In this document: positions 8,072 through 15,321 of the stretch, piece by piece
Layout of the letters: every line of letters begins with the position of its first letter
How positions within the stretch are numbered: position 1 is the stretch's first letter
Origin: an uncultured Muribaculaceae bacterium
GTDB taxonomy: Bacteria > Bacteroidota > Bacteroidia > Bacteroidales > Muribaculaceae
Length of the DNA: 19,322 bases
Assembly (NCBI GenBank): GCA_910577465.1
Contig: CAJTMM010000035.1
Coordinates: forward strand, 1,996-21,317
Reading direction: 5' to 3'
Notes under the pieces: generated by a model
Seen by the model: the letters and a program-made list of their open reading frames with translations, nothing else
The model's database searches: none
What the model was told of the DNA's origin: nothing
Made by a program: the position numbers and the translations under genes

Positions 8072-8103
8072 TTTGTGGGTGGCGACGTTTTTTTGTAATT
8101 TTG
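8072..8103 (+). promoter_or_regulatory. Promoter of the methyltransferase-WalJ pair
   Basis: TTTG (8072-8075) and TAATTTTG (8096-8103) are separated by 20 bases, a clean Bacteroidetes promoter. The last G of the -7 box is only five bases before the ATG at 8109, so the transcript should begin at or within a few bases of the start codon. Confidence 0.75.
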
Positions 8104-8108
8104 TGGTT

Positions 8109-8846
8109 ATGAATATCGACGACAAAGATATTGAGTCAACAGCATCCCCCATTCTCTACCTGCTCCCGGTGCCGCTCAGCGATGTGGCGCCCGATGCCGT
8201 GATGCCGCAGTGTAATATAGATGTGGCACGGCGTGTGAAGCATTTCATAGTGGAGGATGTGCGCTCGGCGCGCCGGTTTCTGAAGCGTTGCGACCGTTCG
8301 ATAGATATAGACACACTCACATTTTACGAGCTTAACGAGCATACCGACCCGCGTGAGGTGGCTTCGATGCTTGAGCCGATGAAGCGTGGATGTGACATGG
8401 CGGTGGTGTCGGAGGCCGGATGTCCTGCCGTTGCCGATCCGGGAGCGTTGGCGGTTGCCGAGGCGCATAGGCTGGGGATGAGGGTCTGCCCTCTTGTGGG
8501 TCCGTCGAGCATATTGCTCGCGCTGATGGCTTCGGGGTTCAACGGACAGACGTTTGCCTTCGCGGGCTATCTGCCATACGATTCGTCGGAACGCATGCGT
8601 ATGCTTAAGGAGATGCAGCGCCGTGTGGAGCGTGAGCGTCAGACACAGATATTCATAGAGACACCGTATAGAAACAACAAACTCATAGCCGAGCTGTGCC
8701 GGCAGTTGCCGCGCAATATGCAGCTCTGTGTGGCATCGGATATAACCGGTGCGCGCCAGTCGATAATCACACGCACGTTGGGCGCATGGTCCAAGGCACG
8801 GTATGATTACGACAAGATACCGGCGATATTCCTACTGTATTCATGA
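8109..8846 (+). CDS. RsmI-like SAM-dependent methyltransferase (tetrapyrrole methylase fold)
   Basis: From ATG 8109 the protein has 245 residues. The order of motifs is that of the RsmI/tetrapyrrole methylase superfamily: an N-terminal strand ILYLLPVPLSD (15-25), then DMAVVSEAGCPAVADPG (96-112), VCPLVGPSSILLALMASGFN (127-145), FAFAGYLP (149-156) and a C-terminal IFIETPYRNN segment (181-190). RsmI 2'-O-methylates C1402 of 16S rRNA. Bacteroidetes often carry a second, shorter paralogue of uncertain target, and this protein could be that paralogue. The frame is open further upstream (from GTG 7998), but the promoter lies there and the residues are low-complexity Gly/Ala/Arg, so 8109 is chosen. 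It is 7 bases from the WalJ-like gene, with which it should form an operon. Confidence 0.85.
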   Translation: MNIDDKDIESTASPILYLLPVPLSDVAPDAVMPQCNIDVARRVKHFIVEDVRSARRFLKRCDRSIDIDTLTFYELNEHTDPREVASMLEPMKRGCDMAVVSEAGCPAVADPGALAVAEAHRLGMRVCPLVGPSSILLALMASGFNGQTFAFAGYLPYDSSERMRMLKEMQRRVERERQTQIFIETPYRNNKLIAELCRQLPRNMQLCVASDITGARQSIITRTLGAWSKARYDYDKIPAIFLLYS

Positions 8847-8853
8847 ATCAATT

Positions 8854-9930
8854 ATGGCACGTAAACTGAAATTTCAGCCGAAAAAGAATCAGCCCGGTTT
8901 GTTTGACCTAACGGGTGATTTGTTTGCCCCCGCCGATGCCGTGCGGCAGGAGGAGTATGTGCATCCTTCGATTCAGGATTTTGTGGTGAATGTAGCGGCG
9001 GCGCGTGAAGCTGAGTCGCGTGATAAGAAGGCGGCGGATCCCATGGAGGAGATGGAGGTGGATTCCGATGCGCTCAATGCCATAGATGCGCTTACGTTTA
9101 TAAGTTTCGGTAGCGGGAGCAGCGGCAACTGCGCTTATCTCGGTGACAGCAAGTGTGGTTTTCTGATAGATGCCGGGGTGGATGCCGATAAGGTGAAGAC
9201 GGCTCTGAAGGCCAATGGGCTGAGTTTTGATAATGTGAAGGGTATATGTCTGACGCATGACCATGGCGATCATGTGCGGTATGCCTATACATTGGTGCGC
9301 AAGCATCCGCATATAGGGGTGTATTGTACGCCCAAGGCGTTGAGCGGATTGCTCCGGCGTCATAATATATCGCGCCGCATCAAGGACTATCATCGTCCGA
9401 TATATAAGGAGTTTCCTTTCAAGATAGGTGATTTCGAGATAACGGCATTTGAGGTGAGTCATGACGGTACCGACAATTCGGGATATTTCATAACGCATGG
9501 CAATCACCGTTTTGCCATAGCTACCGACTTGGGGTGCATAACTCCGCGTGTGGACTACTATATGCGTCAGGCAAATTATGTGATGCTCGAGAGTAACTAT
9601 GACGCCCACATGCTTCAGACCGGTCCATATCCCATGCATCTGAAAGCTCGCATAGCGGCTGCCAACGGGCATCTGGATAATGTGGAGACCGGGCGTTTCC
9701 TGTCGGAAATACAGTCACCGCAATTGCGGTATGTATTTCTGTGCCATTTGAGTCAGGACAACAATACCCCTGATACGGCGCTTTCGGAAGTACGCTCGGC
9801 ATTGTTGCGTGCCGGCGTGAAAGGGGTGGGCGACGGCAGCGGTTCGCTGGAATCGCGCATCTGCGCCGTACAATTAGTGGCATTGCCGCGCTTCGAGGCT
9901 TCGCAGCTGTACTCCCTGCGGTTGGAATAA
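8854..9930 (+). CDS. MBL-fold metallohydrolase, WalJ/YycJ-like, with N-terminal extension
   Basis: The protein has 358 residues from ATG 8854. Residues 80-330 are a metallo-beta-lactamase fold: FISFGSGSSGNC (82-93), the metal site THDHGDH (134-140), and further likely ligands at H203 (EVSHDG), D225 (IATDLG) and H298 (LCHLSQDN). This motif set is that of WalJ/YycJ, reported as a 5'-3' exonuclease-like MBL protein linked to mismatch repair in Bacillus anthracis (recalled, not checked here). WalJ itself is about 260-270 residues; here about 80 polar residues precede the fold and include QPGLF at 13-17, which resembles a sliding-clamp-binding motif. The ATG at 8854 is chosen because the earlier in-frame ATG at 8803 lies inside the methyltransferase gene. 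The gene is cotranscribed with the methyltransferase; no terminator is evident after it. Confidence 0.88.
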   Translation: MARKLKFQPKKNQPGLFDLTGDLFAPADAVRQEEYVHPSIQDFVVNVAAAREAESRDKKAADPMEEMEVDSDALNAIDALTFISFGSGSSGNCAYLGDSKCGFLIDAGVDADKVKTALKANGLSFDNVKGICLTHDHGDHVRYAYTLVRKHPHIGVYCTPKALSGLLRRHNISRRIKDYHRPIYKEFPFKIGDFEITAFEVSHDGTDNSGYFITHGNHRFAIATDLGCITPRVDYYMRQANYVMLESNYDAHMLQTGPYPMHLKARIAAANGHLDNVETGRFLSEIQSPQLRYVFLCHLSQDNNTPDTALSEVRSALLRAGVKGVGDGSGSLESRICAVQLVALPRFEASQLYSLRLE

Positions 9931-10087
9931 AATAGGGATTTTTGAATAGATAGATTGTTGATAGTCAGTGTGTGATTTATGCTGATTACGGTTTGGTGAT
10001 TCATTGCTTGCCGGAATGGTTGTGTGCGGTTTTCTGCGGGTGGGATTTTATTTTGCGGATTGCTTTGTTAAATATTGCGGGGGATAG

Positions 10088-10117
10088 TTAAAAATTGAAA
10101 ATGTATGTGTATCTTTG
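10088..10117 (+). promoter_or_regulatory. Promoter of the TonB receptor-lipoprotein operon
   Basis: TATCTTTG (10110-10117) is a perfect -7 box. At the expected distance upstream there is TTA (10088-10090), an imperfect -33. The start would be near 10123, leaving a leader of about 45 bases, A/T-rich and without a Shine-Dalgarno sequence. The rest of the 237-base gap (9931-10167) shows nothing else I can name. Confidence 0.6.
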
Positions 10118-10167
10118 TACCATATTAAATCAACAAATCACATTTCATTAACTCCCTAACAAACATT

Positions 10168-12918
10168 ATGAAGAGACTGCTTCTCTTGGCCAGTGCCATC
10201 TGGCTCGCGTGTGTAGCTGCTGTTGCCGCACCCGCAATCAACTGTATCGGAGTGGTGGTGGATGAACAAAATGAACCTATGGTTGGTGCTACTGTCACCG
10301 CTGTGGGAACATCCGTTGCAACCGCCACCGATGTCGACGGCAAATTCAAACTCAATGTGCCGGCGACCTGCAACAAGTTGCAGGTAACCTATATAGGTTA
10401 CCGCCCCGTAGAAGTCGCCCCGGCGGCTAACGTAGGCACCATACGTATGGAGCCGGACACGAAGATGCTTGCCGACGTGGTGATAACCCAGTCGATAGGC
10501 AAGACTCGTGAGACTCCGGTGGCTATGTCGACCGTAAGTGCCGAACAGCTCGAATTCCAGCTCGGTAACCAAGGCCTTATGGAGGTGCTCAAGACTACTC
10601 CCGGTGTGTACACACGTAGCGAGGGTGGCGGTTTCGGCGATGCCGAGACACGTATGCGCGGTTTCGAGAGCAAGAATGTGGCTATGCTCATCAACGGTAT
10701 TCCGGTCAATGACATGGAAGGCGGTTGGGTGTATCAGAGCAACTGGGCGAACTTAAGCGACGTGGCTTCGAGCATACAGACTCAGCGCGGTCTTGGCGCT
10801 ACCATCCTGTCGGCTCCTTCAGTAGGCGGTACCATAAATATCACCACCCGTACCATAGATGTGGAAAAGGGCGGTAGCGTGTGGTACGGCATGGGTAGCG
10901 ACGGACTGAACCAGTTCGGAGCCAAATTGTCGACCGGTCTGATGAAGAACGGTTGGGCAGTGACTGTATTGGGCGCACGCAAATGGGCTGATGGCTACGG
11001 CTATGTCCAGGGTACCAAATATGATTCATACTCATGGTTCATCAATGTGACCAAGCGTATCAATGATAACCATCAGATAGGTTTTACAGCATTCGGCGCT
11101 CCCCAGTGGCACGACCAGCGTAAGTATCAGAACGGTCTTACTGTCGAAGGATGGCAGGATGTGAAGCGTTACATGAACGGTGAAAGCCCGTACCGTTTCA
11201 ACCCCACGTTCGGTTACCGCAAGAACGGTCAGGCTTACAACTCGGCTTACAATGAATATCACAAGCCACAGATGGCGTTGAACCACATCTGGAAAATAGA
11301 CGATAGCTCGTCGCTGTCCACTTCGGTCTACGCATCAATCTCTTCAGGTGGCGGCCGCAGCGGTTACGGCCGTACGGTTAACAACCCCGACGGTTCCACC
11401 ACCAGCTATTCAAGTGCATGGTACGGTGCCGACAACGGCAATCTGAACAATACGTTCCGTACTCCCGAAGGATGGATTGACTACGGCATGATCGAGGATA
11501 TGAATGCCAAGTCCACCACCGGTTCGCACATGGTGATGACCATGAGCAACAACAGCCACGAATGGTATGGCTTGATATCTTCATACAAAAAGGAAATCAA
11601 ACAGAAGAACGGCAATCGCCTGAACATCACCGGCGGTCTTGACGTGCGCTACTATGTGGGTCACCACAATAATAAGATTACCGACCTTTTCGGCGGCGAA
11701 TATTATATGGATGATGCCAACCGTAAAACGGTTTCGCCTGAAAACCGTCCGGAATTCAACAAGACCAATACCGAATGGGTGTACGAGAAACTTGGCGTGG
11801 GCGATATCGTAGGCCGTAACTACGACGGTCATACCGCTCAGGAGGGTATCTATGCACAAGGTGAATACACCATGCTCGACAAGAAGCTGAATCTCGTGGT
11901 GGCAGGTTCGTTCAACAACAACACTTACTGGCGTAAGGACTTCTTCTATTACGACGGACAAAGCTCCAAGACCAAGAACTTCATAGGCGGTACCATCAAG
12001 GGTGGTGTGAACTACAACATAGACCGTCACAACAATGTGTTCTTCAATATCGGTTACATAAGCCGTGCGCCTTTCTTCAGCAGTATCTTCATGAGCTACA
12101 CTAAATCCAACGAGCTCAATAAGAAGGCTGTGAACGAAAAGATATTCTCGGCTGAAGTGGGCTACGGATTCCACTCGCCCACACTGGCAGTGACAGTCAA
12201 CGCTTACTATACCCGCTGGATGGACCGCACCATGATCAAGAGCTCGCTCATAGAAGATGGTGAGGATGGCTCAAATTCTTACGCGCTCAACCTCGAAGGT
12301 GTAGACGCACGCCACATGGGTATTGAAATCAACGCCAAGTACAAACCTACAAAATGGGTGGAATTTGACGGTATGATTTCGTTGGGCAACTGGATCTGGG
12401 ATAGCAACGCAAGCGGTTACTTCTACAATCAGAACGGCGCCCCCTTGGCAACTCTCAAAGGTAAAATAGCGAGCGGTATCGGTGCTCCCGACCATCTCTC
12501 TGCCACATTGAAGCAGAAGGGTGTGAAGGTGAGCGGTTCGGCTCAGAACACAGCTTCGGCAGGTGTCACTTTCCGTCCTTTCAAGGGCTTCCGCATCGGT
12601 GCCGACTGGACAGTATTCGCCAGCAACTATTCAGACATCTCACTCAGCGGTTCGAGTCTATCTGCCGGTAAGGAGATAGAATCCGGAACACCGTGGCGTA
12701 TTCCATGGGGCAGCCAGCTTGACATGAATGCAAGCTACCGTTTCAAAATAGGCGGTATCGACGCAACGCTCTACGGCAATGTACATAACCTCTGCAACTA
12801 CAACTATGTGACTCAGGCAGCCACTCCTATCGGCAGCACAGGTACTTGGGAAAATGCCTATCAGGTATTCTACTCCTATGGCCGTACATATAGCCTGAAA
12901 CTCAAAATCAATTTCTAA
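10168..12918 (+). CDS. TonB-dependent outer-membrane receptor with carboxypeptidase-regulatory-like domain
   Basis: The 916-residue protein begins with a signal peptide (about 1-20, ending AVAA). A CarboxypepD_reg-like beta-sandwich follows (about 25-90: GVVVDEQNEPMVGATVT, TDVDGKFKLNV, YIGYRPVEV). A plug domain (about 100-230) carries LKTTPGVYTRS, ETRMRGFESKNVAMLINGIPVND and GGTINITTRTID. A long beta-barrel ends in terminal Phe (SLKLKINF), the outer-membrane insertion signal. Such receptors import a bound ligand using TonB-ExbBD energy. It heads an operon with the lipoprotein gene 20 bases downstream. It resembles general TonB receptors more than SusC, and no SusD gene is present. The substrate is unknown. 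Codon use is biased to ATC, CGT and AAC, unlike the channel gene, suggesting high expression. Confidence 0.95.
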   Translation: MKRLLLLASAIWLACVAAVAAPAINCIGVVVDEQNEPMVGATVTAVGTSVATATDVDGKFKLNVPATCNKLQVTYIGYRPVEVAPAANVGTIRMEPDTKMLADVVITQSIGKTRETPVAMSTVSAEQLEFQLGNQGLMEVLKTTPGVYTRSEGGGFGDAETRMRGFESKNVAMLINGIPVNDMEGGWVYQSNWANLSDVASSIQTQRGLGATILSAPSVGGTINITTRTIDVEKGGSVWYGMGSDGLNQFGAKLSTGLMKNGWAVTVLGARKWADGYGYVQGTKYDSYSWFINVTKRINDNHQIGFTAFGAPQWHDQRKYQNGLTVEGWQDVKRYMNGESPYRFNPTFGYRKNGQAYNSAYNEYHKPQMALNHIWKIDDSSSLSTSVYASISSGGGRSGYGRTVNNPDGSTTSYSSAWYGADNGNLNNTFRTPEGWIDYGMIEDMNAKSTTGSHMVMTMSNNSHEWYGLISSYKKEIKQKNGNRLNITGGLDVRYYVGHHNNKITDLFGGEYYMDDANRKTVSPENRPEFNKTNTEWVYEKLGVGDIVGRNYDGHTAQEGIYAQGEYTMLDKKLNLVVAGSFNNNTYWRKDFFYYDGQSSKTKNFIGGTIKGGVNYNIDRHNNVFFNIGYISRAPFFSSIFMSYTKSNELNKKAVNEKIFSAEVGYGFHSPTLAVTVNAYYTRWMDRTMIKSSLIEDGEDGSNSYALNLEGVDARHMGIEINAKYKPTKWVEFDGMISLGNWIWDSNASGYFYNQNGAPLATLKGKIASGIGAPDHLSATLKQKGVKVSGSAQNTASAGVTFRPFKGFRIGADWTVFASNYSDISLSGSSLSAGKEIESGTPWRIPWGSQLDMNASYRFKIGGIDATLYGNVHNLCNYNYVTQAATPIGSTGTWENAYQVFYSYGRTYSLKLKINF

Positions 12919-12938
12919 ACTCCAAATCGTCACCAATA

Positions 12939-14975
12939 ATGAAAAAATATATTAGCAGAGTAGTGTTGATGGCGGGTTGTGCCGCTATGCTGGCCTCGTG
13001 CGACGAGAACACATGGAACGATGAGTATCTCGGCGGTTTCGAAACACCGGACAAGACCGATGTGCAGACCATCAACTACACTCTAACCGATTACGATTAC
13101 AAGACCCTTGCCGCCAATGCCACGAACATAGCACTTGCCGGCGATGCCAATGCCGCCGCGCTCGCAGCTGTAGGTACCCAGGGCTATTTCACCGATGTGA
13201 TAACCGCTGAAGAGTATATACCGGCATTGCTTTCCGACCCCAAGTTCCAATACTTTACGTTGGACAACGGTTCGTCGATGAAAATCACCTACCGCACCAC
13301 TTCTGAGCCTACCGAAGCTACACTCGCAGCTATCAACGCTCCGAAGTACAAGGTGACCGACGCCGATTATCAGACAGTATGGGGCAGCGAAACGGATTAT
13401 ACGGCATCGTTCGCGCCCTCACATACCGCAGCCCGCTCAATACCCGGTGTGCTTAAAGCAGCCTACCCCGATGCTCAGAAGGGCGACTTCGTGATGGTAA
13501 GCTACAATACCTCAAATACCGACCCCGTGTTCTCCGGCTCGACAGAACCTGACCCGGAACCTGACACCTTCACGCTGACCAGTGTCCTCGGCACTGCCGC
13601 AGAAGGTCAGACACTTGATGTCAACGGGTATGTATCGGCAATCGATACCCAGGGCTTCGTGCTTACTGATGCTTCAGGTTCGATTTACTGCTATCGCGGC
13701 AGTGGATACAATTCTGACAGCAGCATAGAGATAGGAACCCAAATCGTGCTCAACGGCACAGTGGCTTCACGAAACAAGAGTATCCAGTTCGGCAATGCCG
13801 CTACCATTGAGACCAAGGGAAAACAGGCGGTGACCTATCCCACCCCCAAGACATATACAGGTGCTGAGCTTGATGCCTTGGTTGCCGGTACTACGATACC
13901 TGCATGTACATACGTATCAATGACAGGTACAGTGGTGCTCAGCGGTAATAATATCAATCTTAATATCGATGGAGCGTCTACCGCAAAGGGCAGCCCCAGC
14001 TATTGCCTTGCTGATCAGAAAGCGTTGTTTACAGCTGATGCCAACGTTACCGTTGAAGGTTACTGGTATGCTGTAGCCGGTGGCCGCTATTGCTCGCTGT
14101 GCGTGACTAAAGTGACTGTAAACGGTGCATCCGCTGCCAATGTCTTGGCATCCCGTGCCGTAACGGTGGCTTCCGAGAGTGAAAACGCTCTTTATACTTA
14201 CGATGGCAGTGCATGGACGCTCGCTTCGGATTACGTGGTGCTGAACCATGCCGATTACCAGGCCATGGGTCAGACTTACGACAATCTGTCGGGTACCTCC
14301 CCCGCTACGTTGCTGCCCATCTTCCTGAAGCAGAAATATCCCTACGCTCAGGCCGACCAGTTCAAATATGTAGTGTACAACTACTATGACGGCAGCGCTA
14401 CCGTGACCCGTTGCGGCCTTGCCACTTACAATGGTTCGGAATGGGGCGTTGACACCGGTGTGTCCACAACTACAGCTCAGTTTGTGAAGAAGAATGGCAA
14501 GTGGAGCTATGACCCCAGCGTTGTGATAACCCTCCCCGCCGGCCGTAACCAGCCGTTGAGCTCGCTTTACTTCCAGACCTGCGTGGATTGGGTGAAGAAC
14601 AATGTACCTGACGGAGCAGCCTACGTGTCGAGCTACGGTAACAACGAATACTACTGCGGTACTTCGGCTTACCAAGGCAATGTGGATTTGCGTCCGCTCT
14701 CTGCCAAGGCACAGTATTCGGGCTATGCAAGCATGTCGGATGACGAAGTGGTGGCTCTGGAGAAGGAACGTTTTGAAAAAGAGGTGTTCCCCGCAGCACT
14801 TGCTATCCTGCATCCCGACGCGGCTCCCGTTGCCAACGTTGACGTGACCTTCACCGTAAACTTCTCATATTACACAGGAACCTCGACTGTACCCGCCACT
14901 ATTATATATAATGTGGTAGGTCCGGCTCAGTTCGAGTATGTGAGCTGTACATGGAATGATACCGTAAGCGAATAA
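12939..14975 (+). CDS. Predicted surface lipoprotein with repeated modules and an OB-like domain
   Basis: The 678-residue protein has a type II signal peptide with lipobox LASC (18-21). Cys21 is followed by DEN, acidic residues of the kind that promote surface export in Bacteroidetes. Three similar modules recur, at about 47-119, 137-190 and 431-481; their shared core is (A/D)xDYxx...P.(L/F)LKxxYPxAQxxxFxxVxYN. An acidic-proline linker (TEPDPEPDT, 202-210) leads to a segment (209-292) with the pattern of an OB fold: LDVNGYVSAIDTQGFVLTD and IVLNGTVASRN. Short YDGSxW and YNGSxW hairpins (421-426, 497-502) flank the third module. The C-terminal 140 residues match nothing I recognise. As the partner of the upstream TonB receptor it probably captures the ligand at the cell surface. 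I cannot name the substrate or family. Confidence 0.8.
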   Translation: MKKYISRVVLMAGCAAMLASCDENTWNDEYLGGFETPDKTDVQTINYTLTDYDYKTLAANATNIALAGDANAAALAAVGTQGYFTDVITAEEYIPALLSDPKFQYFTLDNGSSMKITYRTTSEPTEATLAAINAPKYKVTDADYQTVWGSETDYTASFAPSHTAARSIPGVLKAAYPDAQKGDFVMVSYNTSNTDPVFSGSTEPDPEPDTFTLTSVLGTAAEGQTLDVNGYVSAIDTQGFVLTDASGSIYCYRGSGYNSDSSIEIGTQIVLNGTVASRNKSIQFGNAATIETKGKQAVTYPTPKTYTGAELDALVAGTTIPACTYVSMTGTVVLSGNNINLNIDGASTAKGSPSYCLADQKALFTADANVTVEGYWYAVAGGRYCSLCVTKVTVNGASAANVLASRAVTVASESENALYTYDGSAWTLASDYVVLNHADYQAMGQTYDNLSGTSPATLLPIFLKQKYPYAQADQFKYVVYNYYDGSATVTRCGLATYNGSEWGVDTGVSTTTAQFVKKNGKWSYDPSVVITLPAGRNQPLSSLYFQTCVDWVKNNVPDGAAYVSSYGNNEYYCGTSAYQGNVDLRPLSAKAQYSGYASMSDDEVVALEKERFEKEVFPAALAILHPDAAPVANVDVTFTVNFSYYTGTSTVPATIIYNVVGPAQFEYVSCTWNDTVSE

Positions 14976-14996
14976 AAATCAATTCCTATAATACTC

Positions 14997-15040
14997 TCAA
15001 GGGGGTGTGGCGATGCCGCATCCCCTTGATGTTTTTTATT
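14997..15040 (+). terminator. Intrinsic terminator of the receptor-lipoprotein operon
   Basis: A 15-bp stem (14997-15011 with 15015-15029, two G-U pairs) with a 3-base GAT loop is followed by TGTTTTTTATT. It starts 22 bases after the lipoprotein stop. It is a strong rightward terminator and separates the operon from the metK promoter. Confidence 0.92.
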
Positions 15041-15075
15041 GGATGGGTGTGATTGAGAAATCGGTGATGATATGT

Positions 15076-15106
15076 TTTGTCATATAAAGGAAATGTAGTA
15101 ACTTTG
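15076..15106 (+). promoter_or_regulatory. Promoter of metK
   Basis: TTTG (15076-15079) and TAACTTTG (15099-15106) are separated by 19 bases, an exact consensus match. The start is expected near 15112, about 30 bases before the riboswitch and some 210 bases before metK. Confidence 0.85.
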
Positions 15107-15142
15107 CGGTGTAAAATAACGGTAATGCCGTGGCGATACCGG

Positions 15143-15193
15143 AAAGTGGACAAATTTGGCTGCTTGCAACCACTTACAAAAAAATGCTAAAAC
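15143..15193 (+). promoter_or_regulatory. SAM-II riboswitch upstream of metK
   Basis: The sequence follows the SAM-II (SAM_alpha) aptamer pattern. Stem P1 pairs AAGTGG (15144-15149) with CCACTT (15170-15175). Inside are the ATTTGGC strand and the GCTTGCAA segment, followed by an A-rich linker and ATGCTAAA. The H-type pseudoknot is visible: TTTGGC (15155-15160) pairs with GCTAAA (15186-15191), with one G-U pair. The class is known from alpha-proteobacteria and Bacteroidetes upstream of methionine and SAM genes, so its position before SAM synthase fits feedback repression by the product. The call comes from recall of the consensus, not from a covariance search. Confidence 0.9.
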
Positions 15194-15233
15194 CGCACAA
15201 TCACGTACGGCTCCGATTGGGATTATGGTTTAT

Positions 15234-15261
15234 GGCATTGCAGGCACGCAACGCCTTTTTT
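15234..15261 (+). terminator. Intrinsic terminator in the metK leader (riboswitch expression platform)
   Basis: GGCATTGC (15234-15241) pairs with GCAACGCC (15248-15255) around a 6-base loop, with one A-C mismatch, followed by TTTTTT (15256-15261). It lies 43 bases past the aptamer and 60 before the metK start, so it is the likely OFF-state element. A competing pairing is possible between AAACC (15190-15194), next to the pseudoknot strand, and GGTTT (15227-15231) just ahead of the terminator arm. Confidence 0.8.
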
Positions 15262-15321
15262 GTTTCCGCCAGTAGGTAGGTCTCGGCACTATTGGAATAT
15301 GAACCATAAAAGTACAAAGAT

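Noticed and set aside
7998..8108. Upstream extension of the methyltransferase reading frame from GTG 7998
   Set aside because: The extra 37 residues are Gly/Ala/Arg low complexity, and the frame there contains a strong promoter (8072-8103). The family domain begins just after ATG 8109.
8803..8853. Earlier in-frame ATG for the WalJ-like gene
   Set aside because: It lies within the last codons of the methyltransferase gene, and ATG 8854 starts right after that gene's stop with a sensible A-rich start region.
13917..14813. 298-codon minus-strand open frame opposite the lipoprotein gene
   Set aside because: No motif or start context, and it lies wholly inside a gene with a clear signal peptide, operon partner and terminator.
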